The notes beneath the pieces were generated by a model, which was given only the letters and a program-made list of their open reading frames with translations, was not told the DNA's origin and made no database searches. The position numbers and the translations under genes are program-made. A stretch of DNA of 64,000 bases, from NCBI GenBank assembly GCA_963973455.1, contig CAXAZF010000001.1, positions 372,001 through 436,000 of the forward strand, in the 5' to 3' direction. Position 1 is the first letter of the stretch. Each line of letters starts with the position of its first letter. Of the stretch, positions 43,212 to 53,065 are shown piece by piece. This DNA comes from Marixanthomonas sp002364245. GTDB lineage: Bacteria; Bacteroidota; Bacteroidia; Flavobacteriales; Flavobacteriaceae.

Positions 43212-44279
43212 TTATTTATACTTCTGAAGAATCTCTAACAATGCAGCCCGTTTGATTTTTCCGGTTTCGGTGTATGGAAGTTTTGATAGGCTAATTACTT
43301 TTTTAGGACGTTCATATTTTGAAAGCATTTCAAAAGCTTTAGAGTAATCAGGAATAGAATCAGATTTTGTTTCAATAACTAAAATTACACGTTCGCCCAA
43401 TTCATTATGCTTTTCCGAAGCAACGATAAAAGGTTCCATTATTTTTTCGGAAAGTTTTTCTTCTATCTTTTCAGGAAATATTTTAACGCCACCGCTGTTA
43501 ATGACATTATCGTAGCGCCCCATCCAAACAAATGAAGTTGGCGATTGTAACGCTACCACATCATTGGTAATCACTTTTTCTTCGGAAATATCCGGTGCAG
43601 AAATAACCAAACAATCTCGCTCGTCTTGGGAAAATTTCACATTAGGCAATGCCGAAAATGTTTCGCTACGTGCAGGACCATTAATTCGCCGTACCGCCAC
43701 GTGTGTAATAGTTTCGGTCATTCCATACGTACCAAAAGCTTCGGTGGAAACTGACTGTAATGCCTCTTCCAGTTCTTTTGAGACAGGTCCGCCACCAATG
43801 ATTATTTTTTTTACTTTATTTAAATCTTTTAATGAATAATGCACTTGATACGGAACCATCGCCACAAAATCATAGTCATTATCATACTGCGTTAATGCAT
43901 CTTTTTCTGGAGCCACTACGTGCAAATTCCAACCCATGACCATCGCTCGTACCAGCATCATTTTACCAGCAATATAATTAGCCGGCAAGCAAAGTAATGC
44001 AGAAGTACCTTCCCCTAACTTAAAATAGGCAGCCGTTGCTTTTGCACTATTGACCATTGCCTTTTTTGATAATTGGATCTTTTTTGGTTTTCCGGTAGAA
44101 CCTGAGGTTTTTACTTTTACAAAGTCGGTATCATCCAACCAAGCTATTATAAAATCGCCTATATGGATTTCATATTCGTCCCCCTCATTCTGTAAGCTTT
44201 TTGCAAAGGCGAATAACTCCTCCTTTGTGTCATATTGAAGACCATTGAAGGTAAGGGCCGAATGAAAAGGGAGTTCCAT
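43212..44279 (-). CDS. menE: o-Succinylbenzoate-CoA ligase (MenE), short form
   Basis: 355 residues. AMP-forming acyl-CoA ligase motifs are present: KTSGSTGKPKKIQLS (A3, P-loop), TYGMTETITH (A5) and GRYDNVINSGGVKIFPEKIE (A8), ending with TETGKIKRAAL (A10). The N-terminal domain is shorter than in longer ligases, as is usual for Bacteroidetes MenE. It joins CoA to o-succinylbenzoate in menaquinone synthesis. It is the last gene of a minus-strand cluster with menC and menA. Confidence 0.85.
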   Translation of the reverse strand: MELPFHSALTFNGLQYDTKEELFAFAKSLQNEGDEYEIHIGDFIIAWLDDTDFVKVKTSGSTGKPKKIQLSKKAMVNSAKATAAYFKLGEGTSALLCLPANYIAGKMMLVRAMVMGWNLHVVAPEKDALTQYDNDYDFVAMVPYQVHYSLKDLNKVKKIIIGGGPVSKELEEALQSVSTEAFGTYGMTETITHVAVRRINGPARSETFSALPNVKFSQDERDCLVISAPDISEEKVITNDVVALQSPTSFVWMGRYDNVINSGGVKIFPEKIEEKLSEKIMEPFIVASEKHNELGERVILVIETKSDSIPDYSKAFEMLSKYERPKKVISLSKLPYTETGKIKRAALLEILQKYK

Positions 44280-44289
44280 AAAGTTTAAA

Positions 44290-45246
44290 CTAAGATTCTA
44301 TAATTTCTTCGGAAGGTTTTATGGGTGGCGTTACTTTTCCGAAGAGCTTTTCGCTCCAATTGGTCCATTTGTATTTCCACGCCATAATACCTAAGAAAAC
44401 TGGATACATAACCAGTACAGGAACTAAAATATCAAATCCTGCCGTGGGGTTTGAAATATCTTTTAAAATAGAATTGGTCTGAAACACTGTCCAATCTGCT
44501 GTTACCAATAATGCTGCAATTAAGTTATTTCCAGCGTGAAAACCAAGGGCGAGTTCCATCCCTTCGTCCATTAAGGTTATAATGCCCAAAAAGAAACCAG
44601 TCCCAATGTAATAAATCATAATGATATTTCCCAGTTTGTCCACTTCTGGGTTAAAAAAGTGAAGTCCACCGAAAACTACTGATGTAATAATCAATGGCAA
44701 CCATCTGTTCTTTGCCATCACACCGATACCTTGCATTAAATACCCACGAAACAAATATTCCTCAAAACTGGTTTGCAAGGGAATCATAAGAATTGCAATA
44801 ACCGCTAAAATTAAGAATGGTATTGCTTCGAATTGAACTACGTAATCATCTGGGTTACCGTAATAATCAATTACCGTTAAAACAATTGTTGTGATAGCTA
44901 TTAATAAAAAAGAAAACCAAATACGCCCCCAATCTACTTTCTTTCTGCTTGTTGTTGCAGCAACTAAAGGCTGTTTATGAAGATATTTTACTACCACCAC
45001 TACAGCAATTAACCCAAATACAAAGCTTAAAAGCATTAAAAACAGTGTCAAGTTAGAGTCTAGAACCGTCATTAAAGTAGCCGGATCGTCTAAAGAAGTA
45101 ATATCTCCCCCTTCTTGCATTAATTTGAACGCGGCAATTAAAGCAAAGGGTATTGCACCTAATTGAGAGACTAAAAAAATTACAATAGCGCCAACTACAT
45201 AGCGCCAAGAATCGTGTAAGTAGTTAAAAGCTTGTTTTATAAACAT
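44290..45246 (-). CDS. CPBP-family intramembrane glutamic endopeptidase
   Basis: 318 residues with about eight hydrophobic segments. The family motif EExxxR is seen as SFEEYLFRGYLMQGIG (near residue 165), and a later conserved His lies in LALGFHAGNNLIAALL. CPBP proteases (Rce1-like, ABI) cleave prenylated or other substrates within the membrane. It sits between menC and menE with short gaps (18 and 10 bp), so it belongs to the men operon, but a role in quinone synthesis is not known. Confidence 0.87.
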   Translation of the reverse strand: MFIKQAFNYLHDSWRYVVGAIVIFLVSQLGAIPFALIAAFKLMQEGGDITSLDDPATLMTVLDSNLTLFLMLLSFVFGLIAVVVVVKYLHKQPLVAATTSRKKVDWGRIWFSFLLIAITTIVLTVIDYYGNPDDYVVQFEAIPFLILAVIAILMIPLQTSFEEYLFRGYLMQGIGVMAKNRWLPLIITSVVFGGLHFFNPEVDKLGNIIMIYYIGTGFFLGIITLMDEGMELALGFHAGNNLIAALLVTADWTVFQTNSILKDISNPTAGFDILVPVLVMYPVFLGIMAWKYKWTNWSEKLFGKVTPPIKPSEEIIES

Positions 45247-45264
45247 TAAATTTCCGTTTTATTT

Positions 45265-46308
45265 TTATTCGTTTAGTAAGGACAGGTCCCACTGTTCGTT
45301 AGTATCATATTGTATGCTTCCGTTACATACTTTTAGTGGTGAATCTATATTATTGGTGTATAAACTACCTGTTCCTAAACCTTGTGGCAAGGTAACTTTT
45401 TTTGTAAAAGTATATTGCGAAATAGCGTTTAAACCTACATTGCTTTCTAAAGCTGATGTTATCCACCAATCTGCCCCCATTTGTTCAGCCAGATCAATCC
45501 AAGTGTCACTGCCTTGAAAGCCACCAATTAAACTTGGTTTTAAAATAATGTATTGTGGTTGTATAGTTTGTAAGAGCTTCTTTTTTCCTTCGGAAGAAAA
45601 CACGCCTATCAACTCTTCATCCAACGCAATAGGAAGTGGTGTTTCTTCACACAATCGTGCCATTTCTTGCCATTGCCCTTGTTTAATGGGCTGCTCAATG
45701 GAATGTAATTGCAGTTCTGAAAGAATTTTTAGTTTTTCCAATGCTTCAGATGGTGCAAAAGCGCCGTTGGCATCTACCCGTAACTCTATTTCGGAAGCAG
45801 AAAATTCTTGTCTGATGCTTTTCAACAGTTCAATTTCAGTATCGAAATCGATTGCGCCGATTTTCATTTTTATACATTGAAACCCTTCTTTCAGTTTTTC
45901 TGAAATTTGCTCTTTCATAAAACTTTTATCGCCCATCCAGATAAGTCCATTTATTGGAATGGCTTTGAAGCCTTTTGAAAATTCAGAAGGGAAAATTTGA
46001 AAAGAATCATCTGCCTGAAGTGATTTAAAAGCAGTCTCCACCCCTATTTGAATGGATGGAAATTCGGTTAAATTATCATACAAATAATCTTTTCCTTTTT
46101 CAATATTATCACAAACCCACCTCAGCTTTACTTCATAGTCAGGGCGGTCGTCAATACTTAAGCTTTGTAGAATTCCGCATTCGCCTACACCCCATTTTCC
46201 CTTTTCTTCAAGAATTAAAAACCAGGTTTCTTTAGTACGCAAAACGCCCCGGGAAGTTCCGCTGGGACGTTTAAAATTGAGGATGTGTTTTTTGTAGCTT
46301 GCCTTCAT
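45265..46308 (-). CDS. menC: o-Succinylbenzoate synthase
   Basis: 347 residues, enolase-superfamily (muconate-lactonizing-enzyme) fold. The catalytic acid/base region shows CIKMKIG (K-x-K); metal ligands lie in LRVDANGAF, SIEQPI and ALDEELIG. It dehydrates SHCHC to o-succinylbenzoate in menaquinone synthesis. It directly abuts the MBL gene upstream, with no base between their stop and start codons, which indicates coupled translation. Confidence 0.88.
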   Translation of the reverse strand: MKASYKKHILNFKRPSGTSRGVLRTKETWFLILEEKGKWGVGECGILQSLSIDDRPDYEVKLRWVCDNIEKGKDYLYDNLTEFPSIQIGVETAFKSLQADDSFQIFPSEFSKGFKAIPINGLIWMGDKSFMKEQISEKLKEGFQCIKMKIGAIDFDTEIELLKSIRQEFSASEIELRVDANGAFAPSEALEKLKILSELQLHSIEQPIKQGQWQEMARLCEETPLPIALDEELIGVFSSEGKKKLLQTIQPQYIILKPSLIGGFQGSDTWIDLAEQMGADWWITSALESNVGLNAISQYTFTKKVTLPQGLGTGSLYTNNIDSPLKVCNGSIQYDTNEQWDLSLLNE

Positions 46309-46989
46309 CTATAACTCTATCGATTCGCCAACGTCTAACAACATCAAATCTTTATCTGCATCGTAAAATTTCTTTTTAGCTTCTTCGTGATCAATTTCTA
46401 TATAGCCAAACGTATCATAATGTACGCCCAATACTTTGTCACATTCTATAAAATCGCACGCGATAATAGCATCGTCTACACCCATCGTGAAGTTATCGCC
46501 AATGGGTAAAATAGCAAGATCCAACTTGGTTTGCATTGGAATGAGTTTCATATCCATAGTTAGGGCTGTATCGCCTGCTATGTAAATGTTTTTGTGTTCG
46601 CCCTCGATTACAAATCCGCCAGGTTGTCCACCGTAACTACCATCTGGAAATAAACTGGTATGAATAGCATTTACATATTTTACATATCCAAAATCGAATT
46701 GCCAACCTCCGCCGTGATTCATGGGATGAACGTCAAAGCCTTTTTCTTCGTAATGATTGGCAATTTCAAAATTACTAACGATAGTCGCACCTGTATTTTT
46801 AGCAATAGCTTCCGCATCGAGAATGTGATCTTGATGTGCGTGTGTTAGTAAAATGTAATCCGCTTTTAACTTGTTGATATCAACTTTATCTTTTGATAGG
46901 TCATTTCCTGTAATAAAAGGATCTATAATTAAATGTTTTCCGCCAACTTCAATGGCAAGACTGTTTTGACCGTAGAATGTAATTTTCAT
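46309..46989 (-). CDS. UPF0173-type metallo-beta-lactamase-fold hydrolase
   Basis: 226 residues, cytoplasmic. Motifs: LLTHAHQDHILDAEAI (H-x-H-x-D-H), AIHTSLFPDGSYGGQPGGF, YIAGDTALT (bridging Asp), and a terminal LGVHYDTFGYIEID. This matches the UPF0173 metal-dependent hydrolase family. Its substrate is unknown. Fused head-to-tail with menC in the men cluster, it may hydrolyse an acyl- or CoA-thioester intermediate of the pathway, but this is inference from position only. Confidence 0.9.
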   Translation of the reverse strand: MKITFYGQNSLAIEVGGKHLIIDPFITGNDLSKDKVDINKLKADYILLTHAHQDHILDAEAIAKNTGATIVSNFEIANHYEEKGFDVHPMNHGGGWQFDFGYVKYVNAIHTSLFPDGSYGGQPGGFVIEGEHKNIYIAGDTALTMDMKLIPMQTKLDLAILPIGDNFTMGVDDAIIACDFIECDKVLGVHYDTFGYIEIDHEEAKKKFYDADKDLMLLDVGESIEL

Positions 46990-47060
46990 GGGTGTTGGTT
47001 TTTTTCTTTAAATATACTAAGCACAGTAAAGAAAACCGTTAAAGTTTTTCAAAAAAAAAG

Positions 47061-47963
47061 CTATAAGTTCACTGTAATTAAAAAAAGTATAGAAAATAAG
47101 AACGTACTTAAGGCTACTTTCTTCAATTCTGGGTCTAATAAAGGTGGCGAATCGTTTTTATACACCTTGACTACATTTAAAAATAAGGGTATAAATGCCA
47201 CTAACGGGATGAACTCCAATATCGTTTCTGCTTTCAGTAAAAAATACAGTGATGCAACAATAAAACTTCCTATTACTAAGGAAGTATGATAATGCTTTAC
47301 TTTCACGGCACCTAAAACGACTGCTAGCGTATTTTTATTTACTTTGGCATCAGACAGGCGATCTCGCATATTGTTTAGATTTAAAACTGCCGCGCTTAAC
47401 AATCCTATTACTATTGCTGGCATAGCTACTAAATCCCCTAGACTTTTGCTGTATAAAAAATAACAGCCCATTACGCCTAATAAACCAAAAAACAGAAATA
47501 CAAATAGGTCTCCCATCGCTCTATAACCATATGCTTTTTTACCAACCGTATAGGTAACAGCCGCTATAATAGCAGCAATACCTAGGTTAAAAAAAATAAA
47601 AGAAAGCAAAAAGTTTTCATTGCCAAAAGCGGTAAAAATCAACATAGTAGCAATTAGAAGCGTCAATGCCCCAGTAACTATCATCCCTATTTTTAAGTCT
47701 TTCGCTTTTAAAATCCCGCTTTGCATCGCTCGCATAGGGCCAACTCTGTCTTCATTATCGGTGCCTTTTACCCCATCGCCATAATCGTTTGCAAAATTAG
47801 AAAGTATTTGAAACCCCAATGTTGTTATAATTGCGAGAATACAAATAGTAAGATTGAAATTTTCTTCGGAAATAGCCACAGCACTGGCTGTAAGAATTCC
47901 TGAAATGGATAATGGAAGCGTTCTAAGTCGGGCTGCAGAAACCCAGGCACGTAATTTTGTCAT
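47061..47963 (-). CDS. menA: 1,4-Dihydroxy-2-naphthoate polyprenyltransferase
   Basis: 300 residues, UbiA-family integral membrane protein with about eight helices. The first Asp-rich motif is NFANDYGDGVKGTDNEDRVGP and the second is LNNMRDRLSDAKVNKNTLAV; both bind Mg-prenyl diphosphate. The RLRTLPLSISG start is typical of MenA. It attaches the polyprenyl chain to DHNA in menaquinone synthesis. It is the first gene of the men cluster, with a TATTTTTG promoter element just upstream and a gap of 71 bp before the MBL gene. Confidence 0.92.
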   Translation of the reverse strand: MTKLRAWVSAARLRTLPLSISGILTASAVAISEENFNLTICILAIITTLGFQILSNFANDYGDGVKGTDNEDRVGPMRAMQSGILKAKDLKIGMIVTGALTLLIATMLIFTAFGNENFLLSFIFFNLGIAAIIAAVTYTVGKKAYGYRAMGDLFVFLFFGLLGVMGCYFLYSKSLGDLVAMPAIVIGLLSAAVLNLNNMRDRLSDAKVNKNTLAVVLGAVKVKHYHTSLVIGSFIVASLYFLLKAETILEFIPLVAFIPLFLNVVKVYKNDSPPLLDPELKKVALSTFLFSILFLITVNL

Positions 47964-47985
47964 GCAATCAATGGTTTTATTGCCG

Positions 47986-47993
47986 CAAAAATA
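47986..47993 (-). promoter_or_regulatory. Predicted men operon promoter -7 element (TATTTTTG)
   Basis: Minus-strand TATTTTTG (47993-47986) matches TAnnTTTG exactly and lies 22 bases before the menA ATG. The terminator of the preceding gene is just upstream. No TTG is seen at -33. Confidence 0.5.
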
Positions 47994-48000
47994 CAGTTAA

Positions 48001-48036
48001 ATAAAAAAACCACCTCTAAAATTAGAGATGGCTTTT
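48001..48036 (-). terminator. Terminator of the choice-of-anchor I gene
   Basis: CCACCTCTAA (48010-48019) pairs with TTAGAGATGG (48022-48031) with one C-A mismatch and a 2-nt loop. On the minus strand a T7 tract follows (plus-strand A run at 48003-48009). It insulates the men promoter. Confidence 0.75.
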
Positions 48037-48061
48037 TCAATCGATATTAAACTACTTAAAA

Positions 48062-51000
48062 CTACTCAACAATAAGTTTTTGTGAAACTCCTTCTTCATT
48101 TTTTACGATATACGTCCCGCTTGATAAGCTTGATGTATTAATAGTAGCCACATTAATCGCTTCAACAACTAAACGTCCGCTTATATCAAAAATGCTATAA
48201 CTTCCTGGTTTGCTAACAAATACTTGGTTATTAGCTGGATTGGGGTATAATACAAACGCCGCTCCTGTAGCAACTCCAAACTCTGGTGTTGAAAGTATCA
48301 CATTATCTAACGTATACATACTTAGCGTAGCACTTACTTCATTTGAAACAATAAGCATCGCTTTTCCGTAAGGGCTTTCTTCAGCAGTTACATAAGCAAT
48401 CCCTTCTGGACCTAAATCGCCTGCTTCATCTCCACCTTCCACAGCATCTCTACTGTTTACATATTGTAAGAATACTGGATTAGCAGGATCTGTAATATTA
48501 TAAACCATAACACCACCTATACGCTCTAATAAGATAAAAGCATAAAATTCATCATTGATTTCTTGAACCAATACACCTTCCGGCTCAGGACCTTTATTAT
48601 CACTTCGGTTTTTCAGGTTGTTGTTACTATTACTTGCATTAAAAATAGCTCCGTAAACAGGATCGGCTGCAGTAATAACTTCAAAATCGTTACCACTATC
48701 GAAAACTAGGTTTCCTGTTTCCGCTTCAAAAATGCTGAAGGAACGACCTCCGAAAATGTGAATCTCTTCAAACAACCCATCACCATTAGCATCTCCAGAA
48801 CCATTTGTTACGGCTATTTGAGACAGGTTTGAGTCTAATTCTAAAATATCAATATTACTGAAAACTGCAGGGTCCAGCGTATAATCGCTATCTCCAATTT
48901 TTCGTTCTTCTTCAAAGGTATCATACTCACGAGCATCACCTTCGTTTGCTGTAACGATGTAACTTGTCCCGTTCACTTCGTAATAGGAAATAGCATCTGG
49001 CATATACATCCCTTTTACTGGCCACGAAGCATTGAAGATAAAATCTGTTTCGTCTGAAAGGTCTAATGAATTTTCAGGAAGGCTGTGATCTTTTAATCCG
49101 AAAGAAATAACATCTGTAATTTCCATAGCTACAAGATCTACAATTGCATAAGCGTTGTTTTCCTGAAGCGTTACATATGCTTTTTGAGAATTAGCCGACA
49201 CAGCTATATATTCAGGCTCCAAATCTTGTGAAACGGAAGCTCCCGGACCAAAAATACGAACACCAGCATCAATTAAATCTGCTTCGGAAGCATCGAAAGC
49301 ATTAAAATTAAGCGTAGTTACACTTGCTTGTGTAATGGAAGCTAAACCTCCGCTTACATCAATTACTGAAATGGTTCCTTCAGGATCGATTGAATAATCA
49401 TCACTTGGCTGACCTTCGTTTGCTGATAATAATAGGTTTCCATCGGGTGAAAATGTAATCATATCAGGTAAAACACCAACCTCAACAGCTACCGGGTTAT
49501 TCCCATCAAGGTCTGAAAGTACCACCAAACCATTATCTGTTACAGGATCTACTGAAACAGCAGCTGCTACGATACCATTTTTAGTCGCCACACTCTGTAC
49601 ACTCACTCCACCAAAATCTGATACATTTACAGTAGCTAGCGGCTGAATATTTTCAGGATCTGAAAAATCTACTACTTCAATTGAAGCTGAATTGGTTACA
49701 TACAATCGTTGTGTACTAGCATCGTAAGCAGTGATTTCGGCAGTACCATCGGCGTCTACCAAATAACTCGCGAGGTAATTAACGTCTAATACAGAAGCAT
49801 CCGTTTCTGGAACCACGGTATCATTATCTAAAATATATACTGAGTGAACATCATTCCCTGAAACAACTGCATTGATTGCATTCTCTAATTCAATTACAAA
49901 AAACACATCGCTGTTATCATCTGTATTGTCTAGAATAGGAATTGTTATGGTTTGAGCAGTATCACTTCCAACAGGGAAAGTTACTGTTTCGGAAGCAGTA
50001 AATGTAAAGTCAGTTCCTTCAACTGCTGTTCCTCCGCCATTTAATACTACATCTACAGTAGTTTCAACAGCTACAGTTTCTGAAGGGGTTACTGTAATTG
50101 TCACTTCTGTTGCATTTTCAGAAACTGAAGTATATGCTTCATCAAAAGCTACAACAGTTTGTGAAACGGCTGGCCCGTCACCTGGTGAAGCAATGTTAGA
50201 TACATCACTATTATCACCACCTTGAGCAATAGTTTCTACAGCTCCGTTTGCGTTACCAACCGCACTAAAAGCAGCTAGTTCAACATCGTATGACTGACCG
50301 TCGTTAGCATCGGTATCTGGGTATGAAGCATTGTCAATTGGTGAAGTACTCGCAGGATCGCCTGCCCATAGTGTTACAGCATCTCCACCAGCACCTAAAC
50401 CAGCACCGTCTGTATACCCTACTTGAACACCTGTTAAATCTATTACGGGGTTCCAAACATCTGTAAACGTGGTAATATCTGCCGTGTTATCTGTAATTAA
50501 AACAATCACTTTAGCACCTGGCTGAATTTCAGTAATTCCTTGAATGATATCGGCATCGGCTGGTTCAGCAGATTCATCATCGTAATATAAATCTTCACTT
50601 ACGCCTGCTTCCCAAGCTACGGTTCCATTATTTGTTATTTCGAACCAATCTGCTGTTAAATCAGTTCCGCTTTGTCCAGAAAAGATTTCAGTAATGGTAA
50701 GTTCCAACGGATTTGCAGCAGGTTCTCCTTCAAACTTGATATTATCAAGGTAAAGCGCTTCAGAAGAAGAATTGGTGCGTACTTCAACAACTAATTTTGC
50801 AGTAATGTTATCAGGTACTGAAATGTTTTCAGTTATCCAAGCACCTTCAATGCTTAAATCATTAATATCAGTTCCTTCCGTATTAAGGATATCGATCTCA
50901 GTACTATTTGTTTCATCTATAACGTAAATACGAATGCGATCATTGCTACTTTCGTTTACAGTACCGTCACCTTCATAACCGGTTTCGTTTACAAAATAAT

Positions 51001-51409
51001 CAATCGATATAGTATTGTTTGTATAACCTGTAAAGTCTACAGCGTCAAATCCAACAATCATGTTTCCATCCGTATCAGACATTTGATAACCTTGAATTCC
51101 GTCGGTGTAGTTTGTTACATCGCCCGTAAAATCGGTTACACCCACAAAATCACCATCGGTTAATCCGCTACTTGGCGTATCATAAGGTTCATATTTGGCA
51201 TCGAAACCTATTTCAGTAGCTACTTGTGTAAAGTCTACCGGTGCCTCATCTGTGTTATTAATAAGGTCGTGTGCAACCGAAGCGTCTCCCGTATCGGTAT
51301 ATTGATTGCCAATAGCAGGCTCTTCAAAGCTTGTTTCTGCTAGGGTCTCAATTTGTGAAAATGCAACAGCTGTCATTAAAAAAGCTGCAAAAAAAGTAAT
51401 TTTTTTCAT
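48062..51409 (-). CDS. Choice-of-anchor I family T9SS-secreted protein with Calx-beta domain
   Basis: 1115 residues with a signal peptide ending VAFSQ (19). In order: beta-rich N-domain with lamin-tail-like features (about 20-400, including LELTITEIFSGQSGTD and DADIIQGI), a Calx-beta-like domain (about 420-530, NATEVTITVTPSETVAVETTV), then the choice-of-anchor I propeller (about 540-1030) with MITFSPDGNLLLSANEGQPSDDYSIDP and YIVTANEGDAREYD. The C-terminus (ATGAAFVLYPNPANNQVFVSKPG ... GTYIVKNEEGVSQKLIVE) is a T9SS type A sorting domain. It is likely extracellular; such proteins include phosphodiesterase-like enzymes, but no catalytic residues are assigned. It forms its own transcription unit. 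Confidence 0.88.
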   Translation of the reverse strand: MKKITFFAAFLMTAVAFSQIETLAETSFEEPAIGNQYTDTGDASVAHDLINNTDEAPVDFTQVATEIGFDAKYEPYDTPSSGLTDGDFVGVTDFTGDVTNYTDGIQGYQMSDTDGNMIVGFDAVDFTGYTNNTISIDYFVNETGYEGDGTVNESSNDRIRIYVIDETNSTEIDILNTEGTDINDLSIEGAWITENISVPDNITAKLVVEVRTNSSSEALYLDNIKFEGEPAANPLELTITEIFSGQSGTDLTADWFEITNNGTVAWEAGVSEDLYYDDESAEPADADIIQGITEIQPGAKVIVLITDNTADITTFTDVWNPVIDLTGVQVGYTDGAGLGAGGDAVTLWAGDPASTSPIDNASYPDTDANDGQSYDVELAAFSAVGNANGAVETIAQGGDNSDVSNIASPGDGPAVSQTVVAFDEAYTSVSENATEVTITVTPSETVAVETTVDVVLNGGGTAVEGTDFTFTASETVTFPVGSDTAQTITIPILDNTDDNSDVFFVIELENAINAVVSGNDVHSVYILDNDTVVPETDASVLDVNYLASYLVDADGTAEITAYDASTQRLYVTNSASIEVVDFSDPENIQPLATVNVSDFGGVSVQSVATKNGIVAAAVSVDPVTDNGLVVLSDLDGNNPVAVEVGVLPDMITFSPDGNLLLSANEGQPSDDYSIDPEGTISVIDVSGGLASITQASVTTLNFNAFDASEADLIDAGVRIFGPGASVSQDLEPEYIAVSANSQKAYVTLQENNAYAIVDLVAMEITDVISFGLKDHSLPENSLDLSDETDFIFNASWPVKGMYMPDAISYYEVNGTSYIVTANEGDAREYDTFEEERKIGDSDYTLDPAVFSNIDILELDSNLSQIAVTNGSGDANGDGLFEEIHIFGGRSFSIFEAETGNLVFDSGNDFEVITAADPVYGAIFNASNSNNNLKNRSDNKGPEPEGVLVQEINDEFYAFILLERIGGVMVYNITDPANPVFLQYVNSRDAVEGGDEAGDLGPEGIAYVTAEESPYGKAMLIVSNEVSATLSMYTLDNVILSTPEFGVATGAAFVLYPNPANNQVFVSKPGSYSIFDISGRLVVEAINVATINTSSLSSGTYIVKNEEGVSQKLIVE

Positions 51410-51557
51410 TATAAAAGTTAGTTTTAATTTTCAGCTAAAGTAGTAGTGGGATGTATTAGCAGTATTAGCTGAAATTTAAATTAAAGTGAAGAATTCTTAT
51501 CAAAATGAAATAATCGTTGAGGTATATTAATTTTAAGTAAAAAAATAGTTAAAGAGA

Positions 51558-51584
51558 TTGTTTTAAATTAAATTTCTATTTTTA
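51558..51584 (+). promoter_or_regulatory. Candidate doxX promoter (TTG-N16-TATTTTTA)
   Basis: TTG (51558-51560) and TATTTTTA (51577-51584), 16 bp apart, resemble the flavobacterial consensus with the last base changed and the spacing one short. The ATG follows 30 bp later. Confidence 0.4.
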
Positions 51585-51613
51585 TAGCTACTAACTACTC
51601 TAATCCCATAATT

Positions 51614-51985
51614 ATGAATTCTACCTATCATTTTGGATTGCTCTTTTTACGCTTAACATTTTCAGGGATGATGCTTACCCACGGTATCCCGAAGCTACTG
51701 AACCTTGTTCAAGGTGATATTCAGTTTGGCGACCCTATTGGGTTGGGACCTGCCGTCTCTTTAATTTTAGCTGTGATTGGCGAGGCTATTTGCCCTTTAC
51801 TTATCATTCTAGGGTTAAAAACACGAATTGCAGCTATCCCTACCATAATTACTATGGCAGTTGCTGCTTTTATTGTTCATGGAAGTGACCCGCTTGGCAC
51901 TAAAGAAATGGCTCTGCTTTACTTATTTGGTTTTACAGTAATCGCATTATTAGGTTCAGGACGATTTTCGTTGGATAGAAAGTAA
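51614..51985 (+). CDS. DoxX family membrane protein
   Basis: 123 residues with four predicted membrane helices: LLFLRLTFSGMMLTHGIPKL, AVSLILAVIGEAICPLLIILGL, AIPTIITMAVAAFIVHG and LYLFGFTVIALLGSG. The RLTFSGMMLTHGIPKLL start and the G-E-A/C-P-L pattern are typical DoxX/SURF4-like. Some DoxX proteins act in redox or quinone processes; no specific role can be given. It is convergent with holA. Confidence 0.9.
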   Translation: MNSTYHFGLLFLRLTFSGMMLTHGIPKLLNLVQGDIQFGDPIGLGPAVSLILAVIGEAICPLLIILGLKTRIAAIPTIITMAVAAFIVHGSDPLGTKEMALLYLFGFTVIALLGSGRFSLDRK

Positions 51986-52003
51986 GCGGTAAAAAAAAGG
52001 TGG

Positions 52004-53008
52004 TTAATTGAAAATTTTGACTAGCATTTCTTTTAACAAGTCGCCTTGTTCAATATTGGCAGCACCTACACCTTTACTTTTCATATCTACCTCACGAATA
52101 CTACCAATAATAGCACTTACTTTTTTCATAGGATAATTTCGTGCGGCAAGTTGATAGTCTTTAATAAAATAAGGGCTTACTCCCAAAGCTCTTGCAGCTT
52201 GGTTTTTATCACTCAACGCGTGGTATTTCAAAAGCTTTGAAAAGAATGAATACATGAGTGCCACCGTCATAACCATTGGATTATTTTTCGGGTTTTGCCC
52301 AAAGTACTGAACGATGGAATATGCCTTTTTAATATCGCGTGCACCAATGGCGTTTTGTAGTTCGAAGTTATTAAAGTCTTTGCTTATCCCAATGTTACGT
52401 TCAATAAGTTGTGGGGTTATTTGCTCACCAGGTTGTATAATGAGTTGCAGTTTTTGCAGTTCGTTGTTTACCTTGCTTAAATCATTACCCAAAAACTCTG
52501 TAAGCATTTGCGCGGCTTTAGGCGTAATAGTATACCCTTTTCCCGCTAAAACTCGCTTAATCCAATCGGGAACTTGATTTTCATACAATTTTTTACTTTC
52601 AAAAAGAACACCGATTTTTTTAATTTCCTTGGCTAGCTTTTTTCTAGCATCTAGTTTTTTATACTTGTAGCAAAGCACCAACACCGTAGTGGGTTGTGGA
52701 TCTTTAACATAGGCTACCAGATTCTCAATGGTTCGGGAAAGGTCTTGTGCCTCTTTTACAATCACCACTTGCCTTTCGGCCATCATGGGGTATCGTTTGG
52801 CATTACTCACAATCTCGTCGATAGTGACATCACGACCGTACAGAACCATTTGATTAAACCCTTTTTCTTCTTCTGAAAGAATTTTATCCTCAATATAATT
52901 TGCGATACCATCAATATAATAAGGTTCTTCGCCCATTAAAAAGTAAACGGGTTTTATGTTTCCACTTTTTATATCGTTTATGATGGTTTTGGCTTTATCT
53001 AAGGGCAT
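52004..53008 (-). CDS. holA: DNA polymerase III delta subunit
   Basis: 334 residues from the ATG at 53008. It opens the beta clamp within the clamp-loader complex. The N-terminal AAA+-like domain (IKPVYFLMGEEPYYIDGIANYI; VIVKEAQDL) and the C-terminal collar domain (TEFLGNDLSKVNNELQKLQLI; KNNPMVMTVALMYSFFSKLLKYHAL) are recognised, with GVSPYFIKDYQLAARN near the end. A frame extended to a TTG at 53062 lies in the divergent promoter region and adds non-conserved residues, so it is rejected. It is divergent from the HsdR_N-like gene. Confidence 0.9.
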   Translation of the reverse strand: MPLDKAKTIINDIKSGNIKPVYFLMGEEPYYIDGIANYIEDKILSEEEKGFNQMVLYGRDVTIDEIVSNAKRYPMMAERQVVIVKEAQDLSRTIENLVAYVKDPQPTTVLVLCYKYKKLDARKKLAKEIKKIGVLFESKKLYENQVPDWIKRVLAGKGYTITPKAAQMLTEFLGNDLSKVNNELQKLQLIIQPGEQITPQLIERNIGISKDFNNFELQNAIGARDIKKAYSIVQYFGQNPKNNPMVMTVALMYSFFSKLLKYHALSDKNQAARALGVSPYFIKDYQLAARNYPMKKVSAIIGSIREVDMKSKGVGAANIEQGDLLKEMLVKIFN

Positions 53009-53065
53009 GCTTAAACGTGAGGCTTTTGATTTATAATTTATTTGAAAAAACGCTTCGGGCAAATT

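Noticed and set aside
53009..53062. Longer holA start at TTG 53062
   Set aside because: It lies in the divergent promoter region and adds non-conserved residues before the usual PLDKAKTII start.
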